NCBI RefSeq assembly: GCF_019880225.1
Contig: NZ_CP082284.1
Span: 2,604,001-2,668,000 of the forward strand
Length of the DNA: 64,000 bases
Reading direction: 5' to 3'
Source of the DNA: Halobaculum rubrum
Lineage (GTDB): Archaea; Halobacteriota; Halobacteria; Halobacteriales; Haloferacaceae
Under the pieces are notes generated by a model. It saw only the letters and a program-made list of their open reading frames with translations. It was not told the origin of the DNA and ran no database searches. Positions 1 to 10,800 of this stretch are shown here, one piece after another. Every line of letters begins with the position of its first letter. The stretch's first letter is position 1. The position numbers and the translations under genes are program-made.

Positions 1-1
1 G

Positions 2-619
2 TTCCTCAACACGATGCTGTTTGCGGGTGCGGTGACCGCGTTCAACCTCACCTTCGACTCGTTGGCGGGGTACGCACTCGCGAAGGTCGACTTCTGGGGT
101 CGTGAGAAGATCTTCCTCGGGTTCATTTCGACGATGATGATCCCAGGGATGGTGACGTTGATCCCGGTGTACCTCCTGCTCGTTGAGTTAGGCTGGGTCA
201 ACACCTATCAGGGACTGATCGCCCCGCTCGTCGCCCAGCCATTGGGGATCTTCCTGCTTCGGCAGCACTTCAAGAGCCTGCCGTCGGCCTTGGGGGACGC
301 CGCGAAGATCGACGGCTGTAACGAGTTCCAGACCTTCTATAAGGTGTACCTGCCGCTGGCGAAGCCCGCCTTGGCGACGCTGGGCATCTTCACGTTCATG
401 GGCGCGTGGAACAACTTCCAGTGGCCGCTCATCATCGCGAACGACGCGGAGATGTACACGCTCCCGATCGCGTTGTTCGCGGTCCGGAACCAGTACTTCG
501 CTGAGTGGGGGCTGATGATGGCGGCTGCGTTGATCATCGTCGCACCGGTGATCGTCGCGTTCCTGGCCGCCCAGAACTACTTCATCCAGGGCATGAGCCT
601 TTCCGGAATGAAAGGCTGA
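2..619 (+). CDS. carbohydrate ABC transporter permease (MalG type), 5' end outside window
   Basis: Inner-membrane permease subunit of a sugar ABC importer, passing substrate from a binding protein through the membrane. The reading frame is already open at base 2, so the N-terminus is missing; about 205 residues remain against roughly 280-300 for the family. Several hydrophobic membrane segments are visible, and the cytoplasmic EAA loop that docks on the ATPase is present around DAAKIDGCNEF. The C-terminus IQGMSLSGMKG is typical of MalG-like proteins. No other transporter gene follows in the window; its partners must lie upstream. A second MalG-type permease at 41.4 kb is clearly different in sequence. 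Confidence 0.9.
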   Translation, partial: FLNTMLFAGAVTAFNLTFDSLAGYALAKVDFWGREKIFLGFISTMMIPGMVTLIPVYLLLVELGWVNTYQGLIAPLVAQPLGIFLLRQHFKSLPSALGDAAKIDGCNEFQTFYKVYLPLAKPALATLGIFTFMGAWNNFQWPLIIANDAEMYTLPIALFAVRNQYFAEWGLMMAAALIIVAPVIVAFLAAQNYFIQGMSLSGMKG

Positions 620-934
620 CAGGGGTCACGAACGGCCCCGCTGCGATCCGTTCTGACCGGTACTCTAGCGGGTCGATAGCGAAACCGGAGTAGTCACTAG
701 AGCCACGACAATCCGGAGTAACGGGCGAGAGATAGAGATCTCCAACGTACGGATCCGAACTGAACGCTGGAGCTGTGTTCGAGCTCTCCGGTGCGATCCG
801 CTCGATATCGGAGAGCTACGGAGTGACCTGCTCGTCGTCGCCCACGAGCACGATCTACTCCGTGGCCCTGCGTTTGACCCTTCGCCGCCGCCGCGCTCCG
901 AATCGAGAGTATCGCGGCCGGGCTCTCGCGGCCG
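620..934. other. non-coding or decayed stretch
   Basis: No convincing gene is visible between the permease stop and the TFB-like fragment. Short reading frames on both strands are Arg/Ser-rich, as expected of shadows in GC-rich DNA. The frame leading into the next fragment stays open for some codons before its first usable start, which suggests that fragment once had a longer N-terminus. Confidence 0.4.
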
Positions 935-1312
935 TTGTGTCGGATCGCCACCGCTCTCGATACCGATGAACTCGCTGCTCGAAAGGCAGTCAAGCAACTG
1001 CAAGGGACCGGTGAGGTGCCGCTCCTGCTCACAGAAGTCGAAACCGTACTCATTCAGCTTTGCTCCGAAGCAACTCCATCCGGCGTTGTGGCAACGGAGG
1101 CGTTCGCCTGTCTCGAAGCACTTGAGGAAGCAGGGAAGACGGTTAACCGCTCACGAGCAGGGATCGCCGCCGCGTGTCTCATCTACGAGTACGATCTGGT
1201 TGATCTCGCGTCATCACCAACGCACGAGGAGATCGCCGCGATAGCACGCATGACGCTCATGACGACGTACACATGTCGCGACGAATTGGAGACTGTCTTC
1301 GAAACGGAGTGA
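935..1312 (+). pseudogene. TFB-like cyclin-repeat fragment
   Basis: A 125-residue reading frame starting at a GTG. Its second half (NRSRAGIAAACLIYEYD, then THEEIAAIARMT) resembles the second cyclin repeat of archaeal transcription factor B: helix, AAACL-type helix, then a recognition-helix region. The N-terminal zinc ribbon and most of the first cyclin repeat are absent, and the expected TIRNRYKEL-like end is degraded. I read it as a decayed TFB paralogue rather than a working initiation factor. It could instead be an unrelated helical protein; the match rests on a weak motif. Confidence 0.4.
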
Positions 1313-1449
1313 CGTGATGTCCTCGTGACGCGGTTCAATACGAGTGAAGACACGCTGAGTGGCGTCTACGAGGAACTGATCGGTGGCGGATTGAACGAAC
1401 TGGTTCCATTCACCGACAGGTCGTCAAGCACGACTTCGAGGACTGATGG

Positions 1450-1782
1450 GTGAAGGTAGTCGTCGAGTTTAGCTGTCGCGAGTGGTTCCATTTGCTCGAC
1501 GACGTCACGAATCGTCAGCAGTGCTGGATGATCCGTAGCTCCCCGGAGAGTATGGAGTTCTGCTCGGTCAGGAGAATCCCGCATTACAAGACCGACCCCG
1601 ACCGGCTGGCCCACGACGAGTACCGAACGCAGCTGAGTGTGTACTACCACGTGCTCGCAAGTGTGTACCCCGACCGGCCGATTCAGGCGACTGTCTTCTA
1701 CACACAGACCGCTACTTCGGTTACTGTCGATCCGGTTTCGATCGACGAGCTCGGTCGGCTATCGAGAGGGCGACACCATTGA
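1450..1782 (+). pseudogene. C-terminal relic of a UvrD/AddA-type helicase-nuclease
   Basis: The second half of this frame reads HYKTDPDRLAHDEYRTQL and continues through YYHVLASVYPDRP. This matches the end of the PD-(D/E)XK nuclease domain of UvrD/RecB-like helicases, where the active-site DYKT Lys is followed by a QL..Y helix. Everything before it (helicase motifs, first acidic residue) is missing, and the upstream residues do not resemble the family. It is therefore a gene tail left after deletion or recombination. The intact addA-like gene at 7.9 kb has a different sequence here, so this is not a recent duplicate of it. Confidence 0.5.
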
Positions 1783-1855
1783 CAACTCTACAGAAATCAA
1801 GGCAGAGTGCCTCGGGGCTTGACCCCGAGGTACTTCACACTACATTGCCCTGAAT

Positions 1856-1999
1856 TCACTCGAACACGCGTCGGGCATACCGGTAGATTGGCGCCGCAAG
1901 CCAGTCGCGTTCCGACGCCATGTGCTCGAATGCAGCCTCCGCTTCGGACTGGGTGAGTACCTCACGGTCAGTAAGCGCACGGAGGATCAGCGGTGACAC
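1856..1999 (-). CDS. small hypothetical protein downstream of fdhA
   Basis: A short frame of 47 codons from a GTG at 1999, lying about 50 bases after the formate dehydrogenase stop on the same strand. The frame is open further upstream into the fdhA coding region. The product is charged and looks like a real helical protein (for example DREVLTQSEAEAAFEHMA), unlike the Arg-rich shadows nearby. It may be a small co-transcribed protein or the tail of a lost gene. Function unknown. Confidence 0.35.
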   Translation of the reverse strand: MSPLILRALTDREVLTQSEAEAAFEHMASERDWLAAPIYRYARRVFE

Positions 2000-2051
2000 G
2001 GCAACGTCGCCGGGTACGAGCGGTCGGAGTTCCGGTAACGCCCGATAAGTA

Positions 2052-4169
2052 TCAGTCGTCCGCGGGGGCGTCGGTACCGTCGGACGGTTCGAGCGAGACC
2101 TCGATATCCGCGGCTGCAGCCTTGTACTCGGGTATCTTTGCTCGATCGTCGAGCACATCATTTGTCAGGCGGTTCCCCGCGGCGTCTGCGAAGTGCGGGG
2201 TCGTCCACACGGTGCCTTCCTTGATGTCCTCGGTGACACGGGCCTCGAGCTCGATTTCTCCGCGCCGGGACGTGAGCCTCACGTAGTCGCCGTCCTCGAT
2301 GTCGTAGTGCTCGGCGTCGTTCGGGTGAATGTCGACGAAGTTCTCCGGCTCGACGTGGGTGAGCGTCTCGGAGCGGCGGCTCATCGTCCCCGTGTTGTAG
2401 TGTTCGATGATCCGGCCCGTGGTGAGGATAAGCGGGTACTCGTCGTCGGGCGTTTCCTTGGGGGGCTGGTGGCGCACGCCCTCGATCCGTCCGCGGCCGC
2501 TTTCGGTGGTGAACCCCTCCTCGTAGAGGAACGGGTCGCCCTCGTCGCCGGGTTCGTAGCAGGGCCAGTGGATGCCCGTCTCGCCGAGGCGGTCGTACGT
2601 CATACCGTGGAAGATGGGCGCGACCTGCCGTAGCTCCTCGAACACCTCCTCGGGCCCCTCGAAGTCGAAGCTCCCGTCGCCGAACAGGCGGGTGCCCACG
2701 TCACAGAGGATCTCGAGGTCATCTTTCGTGTTCGGGTGGACCTTCTCGACGCCGCGCATCCGCTGGGTTCGGCGGTCCGTGTTGACGACCGTCCCGTCGC
2801 GTTCGGCCCACGAGGTGGCCGGCAGAATCACGTCGGCGTACTCGGCGGTCTCGGTCCTGTAGATGTCCTGGACCACCATGAAATCCACCGCAGCCAGCCG
2901 CTGTTCGACCATGTTGGTGTCAGGTTCGCTCATCACGGGGTTCTCACCCATGACGTAGAGCCCGTGGATCGTGCTCCCGATCTCGTGGGACTGTTCGACG
3001 TTCGTCAGGCCGGGTTCGGACGGGATCTCGAACCCCCAGACCTCCTCGACGTCGGCGCGGACCTCGGGATCGGACACGTCGCGGTAGCCGGGGAGGACGT
3101 TCGGCATCGCGCCAACGTCCGAGGCACCCTGCACGTTGTTCTGACCACGCAGCGGATTGACACCGGTGCCCGGGCGGCCGAGATTGCCCGTGATCAGCGC
3201 GAGGTTGATCTCGTTTTGGACGTTGTCCACGCCGCAGGTGTGCTGGCTCATCCCCATGCCGGTGAAGATTGCGGCGTTGTTCGCTTTCGCGTACTTCTCG
3301 GCGGCAAGTTCGATGTCCTCGAGGGGGACGCCACACTCCTCGGCGGCGGCTTCCTTGTCGAAGTCCGAAAGCGTCTCCGTGAGGTCCTCGAATCCGTCGG
3401 TGCGCTCCGCGATGAACTCCTCGTCGACCCAGTCGTTCTCCAGAATCGTCTCGATGACGACGTTGAGGAAGGGGATGTCCGTTCCCGGCTCCACTTGGAG
3501 ATGCATGTGCCGGTCCGTCTCTCCGATATTGAACGAGCGCGTTGTCTTGTTGGCGTGAGGGTCGACCTGAATGACGGTTGCCCCCTCCAGTACGGCCTGT
3601 CGGAAGTACTGGCTGTTGGCAATGGGGTGCTGCTCGCCGGGGTTGGCTCCCTGGATCCAGAACACGTCGGCTGCCTCCTCCAGGTCGGCCATACTGTTGG
3701 TCATGGCGCCCTCGCCGAGGCTGTTTTTGAGCGCGTACACCGTGGAGGAGTGGCACATCCGCGTACAGGTGTCGACGCTGTTGGTGCCGTAGTGGCGGGC
3801 CAGTTTCTGGACGAGGTAGTTCTCCTCGTTCATGGCCTTCGAACAGCCGTAAAACCCCATCGCCTGCGGGCTGTGTTCGTCGCGGATGCGCTCCATCTCG
3901 TCAACGATCAGGTCGTAGGCCTCGCCCCACGACGCCTCACGGAACGTACCGTCGTCGTCGCGGATCAGCGGGTCGGTCAACCGGTCCTCGTGGTTGACTG
4001 ACTGCGTCGCCGCACCACCCTTGATGCAGACGCTCCCCTCGTTGACCGGTGCGTCGGCCCAGGGTCGGAAGTTGACCTCGCCGTCCTCCTCTCGCGTGAT
4101 TTGGATACCGCACCCCACACCACAGTACGGACAGATGGTCTTGACCGGCCCCCCGTCCTCGTTAGACAT
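2052..4169 (-). CDS. fdhA: formate dehydrogenase catalytic (alpha) subunit, molybdopterin oxidoreductase, Cys type
   Basis: 705 residues, the usual size for the cytoplasmic FdhF/FdhA family that oxidises formate to CO2 at a Mo/W-bis-pterin centre. Cys13, Cys16, Cys20 and Cys48 (CPYCGVGC...CIKG) bind the N-terminal [4Fe-4S] cluster. The metal ligand and acid/base pair are Cys139-His140 (TCTRMCHSS), in the place of the Sec-His of E. coli FdhF, so this is a cysteine enzyme. The C-terminal molydopterin dinucleotide-binding domain begins near PLILTTGRIIEHYNTG. No signal peptide is present. No electron-transfer subunit lies next to it in the window, so its acceptor is unknown. Upstream, 4170-4443 is free of genes and should hold its promoter. 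Confidence 0.92.
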   Translation of the reverse strand: MSNEDGGPVKTICPYCGVGCGIQITREEDGEVNFRPWADAPVNEGSVCIKGGAATQSVNHEDRLTDPLIRDDDGTFREASWGEAYDLIVDEMERIRDEHSPQAMGFYGCSKAMNEENYLVQKLARHYGTNSVDTCTRMCHSSTVYALKNSLGEGAMTNSMADLEEAADVFWIQGANPGEQHPIANSQYFRQAVLEGATVIQVDPHANKTTRSFNIGETDRHMHLQVEPGTDIPFLNVVIETILENDWVDEEFIAERTDGFEDLTETLSDFDKEAAAEECGVPLEDIELAAEKYAKANNAAIFTGMGMSQHTCGVDNVQNEINLALITGNLGRPGTGVNPLRGQNNVQGASDVGAMPNVLPGYRDVSDPEVRADVEEVWGFEIPSEPGLTNVEQSHEIGSTIHGLYVMGENPVMSEPDTNMVEQRLAAVDFMVVQDIYRTETAEYADVILPATSWAERDGTVVNTDRRTQRMRGVEKVHPNTKDDLEILCDVGTRLFGDGSFDFEGPEEVFEELRQVAPIFHGMTYDRLGETGIHWPCYEPGDEGDPFLYEEGFTTESGRGRIEGVRHQPPKETPDDEYPLILTTGRIIEHYNTGTMSRRSETLTHVEPENFVDIHPNDAEHYDIEDGDYVRLTSRRGEIELEARVTEDIKEGTVWTTPHFADAAGNRLTNDVLDDRAKIPEYKAAAADIEVSLEPSDGTDAPADD

Positions 4170-4443
4170 GATGCTCCCCCTTCGGTTTGTGAACCATTAT
4201 CACTCGAAGCGTATTGGTCCACCCGCATGAATTTACATGATCCGAATCCCGCCGTTCCCCAACTGTAGATCGGCCTCGTGAACTATCTATCAGGACTGTC
4301 CTCGTCCCGAAGACACAGCGACTGCAGTCGGGAGACCCGTTCGAGGAAGGCGCAGTCGGGAACCCGATGCGGACTCCGAGCGATAATCCGGCTGCGCATA
4401 TCACCCACATTCAAGCCCGCCGCTCGTATGGCCGTACAGACAG

Positions 4444-7400
4444 ATGACGCGGCAGGTCCACGCCGACGTATGTCGCTCGGCTGCCGAGCAAACCGCCCTC
4501 GAACGCGCTGCAGCGGAAGCCCCGCAGCTCCCCGGTTCGGTTGTCTATCTCGCACCCCCCTCCGGGGACCCTGCGCGTATTCGCCAGACCTGGCGCGAGA
4601 TCGCCAGCCCGATCCGACTTCGCGTTCGCACCTTCGACGGCCTCGTCACCGACGCGCTCGAGCGCGCCACGTTCCGCACGCGCAACAGCGCGCTCACCGC
4701 AGAGGCGCGTCTCCGCCTCGTCGAGAATGCGGTTGACGGGCTCGACGATGCACACCCACTCGTCTCAGCACGGACGACCGCCAGCGCACAGACCTACTCA
4801 CAGGCGGAGAATCTCCTTTCGCTGTTAGAGTTCGCTGACATCACGGGCGCCGATGCAGTCCGCGACGACGACCGGCTGGCCAGCATCGACGTTCGAACTC
4901 GGGATGCATTGGCGGAGCTGTACGCCGCATTCACCGCTGCCCGCGACGACCACGCTGCCGAAACCGGCACGCGACCGTCGATACGCAGCGAGCAGTACCG
5001 GACGGTCATCGACCATCCCGAGGCACTCACAGCAGAACTCGATCCGGCGACGACCGTCGTCTTCGGCGGCCACACCGTGTTCTCGGCACTCGAACGCGAC
5101 CTCGTCGCCGCGATCGCGGACGGAGTCGATCACGCTCGTGCCATCCTGCCGCTTGCGGGCGACCCGAACGCCGACCGACTCGCGGGCGTCGACCGTGCAG
5201 TCGAACGCGCGTCGGTCGCGTACGAGGATGCCGGGTTCGAGTTCGGTCGCTCCCCGACGACCAAGCCATCGGAGCTCCTCGTGGAGCGACTCTACCGGTT
5301 CGACGACCGAACCCCGTTGCCGACAACGGTCGTCGAAGCGGCGGGTCTCGACTGTCGTCACTATCCCACGGCAGATCATGAACTTCGCGGGGCGTTCCGA
5401 CAGGTGGCCGACTGGGTCGAGGCCGGCACTTCCTCCTCGGAGATCGCCGTCGTCGTCCCCGACCTCGCCTCCTGCACGGAGCAAGTCGCCGAAGCGGCGG
5501 CCCAGTACGGACTCGCCCCGCACATCAGCCGGGAGGTCGGCCTCGCGAACACGGAACTCGGCGAAGTGCTCGTCAACGCCTTCCGCCTCGACGACGATGC
5601 GACCGTCCGTGACCTGATCCGACTCGTCGACAGTCCGCTTGTGGACCCAGACTGGCCAGACGAGCCGGTCGATGCTGCAACCGTCCTCACTGCCGGTAGC
5701 GCACTCGAGGCGACCGACCTCGACACGCTCACAGCGCACCTCGGCACTGCCGAGCCGGGAATGGCGGACGCGATCGCGTGGCTCCGGAGTCGATGTGCTC
5801 GTCTCGCCGACTGCACACCCACGACTGCCGCCGACCGACTGGAGGAACTCCTGATCGACCTCGGCGTTCTCGATGCCGACGCGGGCACCGACTGGACGCT
5901 GGTGACCGATCACGAGACTGGCTGGATCGCCGCCCGCGAGCGCGCCGCGGTCCGCGGAGTACGCGACATCGTCGACTCCTTCGAAGGCATCCGGTTCCCG
6001 GCGGACGTCCCGTTCGGTGAGCGGCTCCAAACGGCAGTCGACGCGGAGACGGTCGACGTCGACGCCGGCACGACCGATGACGTCCGCGTGTGTACACCGA
6101 GTGCGGCCGCACACCTCCGCTTGGAGACGGTGTTCGTCCTCGGCCTGACTGACGACCGCACGCCGAGCAACCCGACGCGCCTCGCGTTCGCCCGCAGCGT
6201 CAACGACGCACACCCGGACTTCGCCGAGAGTGACGCCGTTCAGCAGACCCGCCACGCGATCGGTAGCCAACTCGCGAACGCTGACACAGTCGTCCTCTCG
6301 CGACCGCTGTACACTACAGACGGCGACGAGACCGTTCCAGCGGACATCCTGACTGAACTGGAACGAGTCACCGCTGAGGAGGCTATCCCGACCGAACAGG
6401 TCCGCGACAGCGATGTCGCTCCCCGTTCGCGCGAGGATATCCAGCGTCGCCTCGCGAGTGTACTCGATGACCACTCAATCGCTCACGACGGCGTGGTAAC
6501 GGCCGCAGAGACGGAAGCCGTTGCTGCCGTCGCCGAGGCGGACGCGTTCGCGAACGCAGCGGCCGACCCGACCGAGCGGTTGCGCGCCGGCGTCGCGTGT
6601 GCAGCGGGTCGTCGAAGTCCACGGACAACAAGGTACGACGGGCACCTCTCCCCGGAGACGGTCGCACAGTTCGCCGCGGCGTCGACGCCGCTCAGTCCGT
6701 CTCGTGTGGACCGATACGTGACGTGCGGATTCAAGTTCTACGCGCGGACCGTCCTGGGATTCGAGGAGCCCGACTCGGAACCGTTGGAACTCGACGCGCT
6801 CGACAGCGGGCGGCTCGTCCACAACGTGTTCGCGCGCTTCATCGGGTCGCTGCAGTCCAACCTCGGCGAACCGGTGACGGTGGAGACGAGCCAGAAGTAT
6901 CACACCGCGATGTACGAGGCGGCGGTGACCGAGATCGAGCGGCCGTACGTCCAAGCGCACGACACGGCGTTCCACGACGGGTGGCTGCAACGACTGTTCG
7001 CGGGGCTCGATCCGGCGCGGCCGAACGAATACGACGGCCCCGACGGCTACGAGGGTCTGTTAGTTCGGGCGCTTCGGAGTCTCGCCGAGGAGACGGATCG
7101 GTTCACCGCCCGCCCGGCGTACGTCGAGGCCGACGTTGGGGTCGAAGCCGACGGTCCCATCGATGGGCCGACTGCGGCGACAGGCCGCGACGACGACCCG
7201 GTGACGCTACTGGCTAGTGAAGCGGTCGACCTCGTTCCCGACGCACCGTTTCGCTTCCGCGGGAAGGTCGACCGCGTGGACATCGTGCCCGACGCGACGC
7301 CGACGCAGATCACGGCGATCGACTACAAGACGGGCTCACATCCGTCGGTGTCCGACGTTCGCAACGGCGTCAGCTTCCAGCTGCCGCTGTATCTCCGCCT

Positions 7401-7890
7401 GTTGGAGACCGCACTCGACGATGTCGAGACCGTGGGCGCGGCGTACTACGACCTCGATATTCCAACGGGTGCGGGTGTGTCGAAGTCGCCGTTTACGAGT
7501 CGCCTGTACACGAGCTATGGCGGCGGCACCCCGCTCCAACGGCAACGGACGACCGGCCTGTTCGACTATCACCGCGACCCTGACTCCGAACCGGCCGAGG
7601 GCCTCGATATGAGCGGCAGCGAGAGCGAAGCCGACCTCGATCCTGACGACCGATTCGATGACTTCCTCCACGGGACACTCGATGACCGACTCACGACGAT
7701 CACGACGGCAATGACCGAGGGCGTGTACCATCCGACGCTGTTGGGCGCCGAAGCGGCCAAGTGCGACTACTGTGCGTACGCGGACGTCTGTGACGTGCGC
7801 CATCACCAGCGCGTCGACCGCGTCGACGACCACGGCCTCGAAACGGCCTACGTTCCGGATGCCGCCCGCCCGACGGGGGGAGCGCGATGA
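4444..7890 (+). CDS. AddB-like PD-(D/E)XK exonuclease with Fe-S cluster
   Basis: 1148 residues. This is the AddB-like partner of a helicase-nuclease that processes double-strand DNA ends for recombination. The N-terminal half is a UvrD-like fold without a good Walker A. The C-terminal nuclease shows IDYKTGS near residue 959 followed by a QLPLYLRLLE helix. The four cysteines of the AddB iron-sulphur clamp are present: Cys761 (YVTCGFKFY) and Cys1107, Cys1110, Cys1116 (KCDYCAYADVC). Its stop overlaps the start of the next gene by four bases (ATGA), so the two are translated as one operon. Residues 935-1020 are acidic and linker-like, as is common in haloarchaea. Confidence 0.85.
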   Translation: MTRQVHADVCRSAAEQTALERAAAEAPQLPGSVVYLAPPSGDPARIRQTWREIASPIRLRVRTFDGLVTDALERATFRTRNSALTAEARLRLVENAVDGLDDAHPLVSARTTASAQTYSQAENLLSLLEFADITGADAVRDDDRLASIDVRTRDALAELYAAFTAARDDHAAETGTRPSIRSEQYRTVIDHPEALTAELDPATTVVFGGHTVFSALERDLVAAIADGVDHARAILPLAGDPNADRLAGVDRAVERASVAYEDAGFEFGRSPTTKPSELLVERLYRFDDRTPLPTTVVEAAGLDCRHYPTADHELRGAFRQVADWVEAGTSSSEIAVVVPDLASCTEQVAEAAAQYGLAPHISREVGLANTELGEVLVNAFRLDDDATVRDLIRLVDSPLVDPDWPDEPVDAATVLTAGSALEATDLDTLTAHLGTAEPGMADAIAWLRSRCARLADCTPTTAADRLEELLIDLGVLDADAGTDWTLVTDHETGWIAARERAAVRGVRDIVDSFEGIRFPADVPFGERLQTAVDAETVDVDAGTTDDVRVCTPSAAAHLRLETVFVLGLTDDRTPSNPTRLAFARSVNDAHPDFAESDAVQQTRHAIGSQLANADTVVLSRPLYTTDGDETVPADILTELERVTAEEAIPTEQVRDSDVAPRSREDIQRRLASVLDDHSIAHDGVVTAAETEAVAAVAEADAFANAAADPTERLRAGVACAAGRRSPRTTRYDGHLSPETVAQFAAASTPLSPSRVDRYVTCGFKFYARTVLGFEEPDSEPLELDALDSGRLVHNVFARFIGSLQSNLGEPVTVETSQKYHTAMYEAAVTEIERPYVQAHDTAFHDGWLQRLFAGLDPARPNEYDGPDGYEGLLVRALRSLAEETDRFTARPAYVEADVGVEADGPIDGPTAATGRDDDPVTLLASEAVDLVPDAPFRFRGKVDRVDIVPDATPTQITAIDYKTGSHPSVSDVRNGVSFQLPLYLRLLETALDDVETVGAAYYDLDIPTGAGVSKSPFTSRLYTSYGGGTPLQRQRTTGLFDYHRDPDSEPAEGLDMSGSESEADLDPDDRFDDFLHGTLDDRLTTITTAMTEGVYHPTLLGAEAAKCDYCAYADVCDVRHHQRVDRVDDHGLETAYVPDAARPTGGAR

Positions 7891-10800
7891 TCGACGACGA
7901 ACGCCTCGAACCGGAACAGCTCGCCGCGAAGAACGCACTCGACCGGAACGTCTCGTTGCGTGCCGGTGCAGGGACGGGAAAGACGACCACGCTCACCGCG
8001 CGATACGTCGCGATCGTCGAGCGCGAACTCGCGACCGTCCGCGAGCGACTCGCCGACGGCACCGACACCCGTGGCGAAGCCCTCGATCACGCCGCATCGA
8101 TCCCGGAGCATATCCTGACGACGACGTTCACCGACCGCGCCGCCGCGGACCTCACCGGAACGGTCCGCGAGGAGATCGACGCGAAGCTCTCGGCGGCCGA
8201 AGACGAGTTGACGTTCGCGCTGTGGCGTGCCGTCGGTGACGCGCTCGATGACGCGTACGTCCAAACGCTCCACAGTCTCTGTCGACGCGTCCTGGAGGAG
8301 CGTGCCATCGGCGGGCTCGACACACCGCGAGTCGCGTCCGACCACCCGTTGGCGAAGTACGGCCTGACATACGCTGACCTCGACGTCGGCTTCGATGTCG
8401 TCGAAGGGGACGAGGCAGAGGAACTCGCCCGCGAGGCGGCCGCGGCGACGCTTCGTGAAGAAGAGACCGATGCGATCCGCACGCTCGCACGTCGCTACGA
8501 CCGCGACACCGTCGAGGACGTCTGTTACGACCTACTGACCGCCTCTCCCCGCTCACAACCGTACGGCTGGTTGGAGTGGATGAACCGCATCGGGAGCGCG
8601 GAGGAGTACGTCGGAGAGATACTCTCGTTGCAAGCCGACCCCGAACGGCTCCGTGCGGTCTGGGCGGAGATCGCCGAACCGATCGGCGTTGTCGCCTCGC
8701 TCGCCGAGGAGGCTGCCGGCCGCCCGACGAACAACGTGGTCGGCCCGCTCCTCGAGGCGCTGGAATCGACGGGGATCGACTCGCGAGCTGCGTTCGACGC
8801 CGCACCACTCACCGATCAGCTCGCGACCTGTTACGCTGTGGCCGACGCGGTGCGGACCGGTGACGGCGACCGCTACAACGCCGACTGGCTGTTCCCGAGC
8901 GCCTACGAGATCGATGGGGCATCCGAATCGGACGAACACAGACTGTACGACGCTGTATGGGCGATCGCGACGGCAGTGCCCGACGGGTGGGCGACGACTG
9001 ACCTCGACGTGGACGCCGAGCACGCCTCCTACGAGTACGTCGACGCGTTCGCGACGGTCGCGACGACGGCCTTCGAGCGCTACGCCGAGGCGAAACGTCG
9101 CGACAACGTCGTCGACTTCGGCGACCTGATCGCGCTGGCCAACCACTTCCTCGGTCAACTCGACGCCGATGCTCGCCGCGAGTTCGGCTTCTTCCCCGAC
9201 GGCGCGGCGGACGGCCCGAACGGCTACGTGATGGTCGACGAGTTCCAGGACACCAACGCCGACCAGTGGCGCGTCGTCCGTGCGTTGGCCGCACCCGATC
9301 CCCACGAAGTAGACACGACGAACCTGTTCGTCGTCGGCGACGACAAACAGAGCATCTACCGCTTCCGCGGGGCGGACGTGTCCGTGTTCGACGAGGCGGA
9401 CAAGACGCTCACAGAAGCAAACGACCGCGCGGGTGTCGCGGCCGATCAGGCACCGCTCACGACTAACTTCCGAACGCTGCCCGAGCCGTTGCACGCGATC
9501 AACGGGCTGTTCGACCGCGTGTTCCCACGGGGCGACGGCGGCGATGATGCCCCGACCGCCGACTGGGCCACGACGGATGGGGACGGCACCGTCGCCGCGT
9601 TCGAGGCGATGAGTGAGCCGCTGGCGAGTGCACGGCGGTCGACGACCGGGTCCGGCGACCGCATCGACCCGATCGTCGAGTACATGCCGGTCCCTGTCGA
9701 CGGCGACCAGCAGACCGACCTGCTGGCTGACGGCCACCAACTCCGTGCGGAACGGCGCGACGACGGGAACGCCCTAGAGGCCAAGGCGGTCGCGACCCGC
9801 GTCGCACAGCTGTTGAGTGACGAGACGACGGTGTTCGAGACAGTCGACAACGATCACCCGGGGTACGATCGGCTCGCGCACGACGACGAGGACGTCCCCG
9901 TCGAGCGGATCCGCGACGTCGCCCCCGACGACGTTGCCATCCTGTTGAGTTCCCGCGGCGGACTCGACGAGTACGAGCGCGAGCTCCGCGAGTTGGGCGT
10001 GCCCTACACCGTGATCAAGGGTGCCGGCCTGTTCGACTCGCCCGAGGTCACGACGCTGGTGAACCTTTTGCGCGTCCTGGTCGACCCGACGAACGACCGT
10101 GCGCTGTACGGGCTGCTTCGGTCGCCGATGTTCGGTCGGACGGACGACGCGATCGCCAGGCTCGCGGCCGCCCGCGGCGACGATGAGTCGCTGTGGGGGG
10201 CGCTACGGACTGCTCACCACGAGGAGTGGGAGTCGATCGCCGAGGACCTCCGCCGGTTCCGTGCGTACGCGGGCGCGGCAGAACAGGACGAGTACAACCG
10301 CGTCGCGACATGGAGCGAACTCCTCACACGGGTTCTCGACGAGACGGGATTCCTCGCGGCTGTCGGCGCGGACGAGCGCGGTGACAAGGCCGTTGCCAAC
10401 GTCGACGAGTTCCGCTCCCGACTGCGGGCGTTCAGCGAGGACGGCGTCCACAGCCTCGCGGAGCTGCTCGACCGGATCGAGCGGCGTGCCGACGGCGACG
10501 CTCGTGACGCCGAGGCGAACGTCGTCGAGTTCGACCACGGCGACGCCGGTGGGGGTGGAGTCGATCTCCTCACTATCCACGAGTCGAAGGGCATGGAGTA
10601 CGAGGTCGTCGTCGTCCCGAAGCTCGGGCGGAACTTCCAGAGCGCGAGCGGCGCCCGGCTCGCGGAATCGGTCGAGTTCGAACTCGTCGACGGGGACGGC
10701 GACCGCGTTCCGTTGTTCGGGATCAAGGGACCCGACCCGGACGACCCGTACGATGATACTGCCACGGTCGCTCGCGACATCGCACAGCAACGCCGGCGGT

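Noticed and set aside
2736..4001. Long plus-strand open frame of about 420 codons
   Set aside because: Exact antisense of fdhA; composition is Val/Arg/Asp-rich as expected of the mirror frame in GC-rich DNA.
4825..6474. Minus-strand open frame of about 550 codons
   Set aside because: Antisense of the AddB-like gene, no motif recognised.
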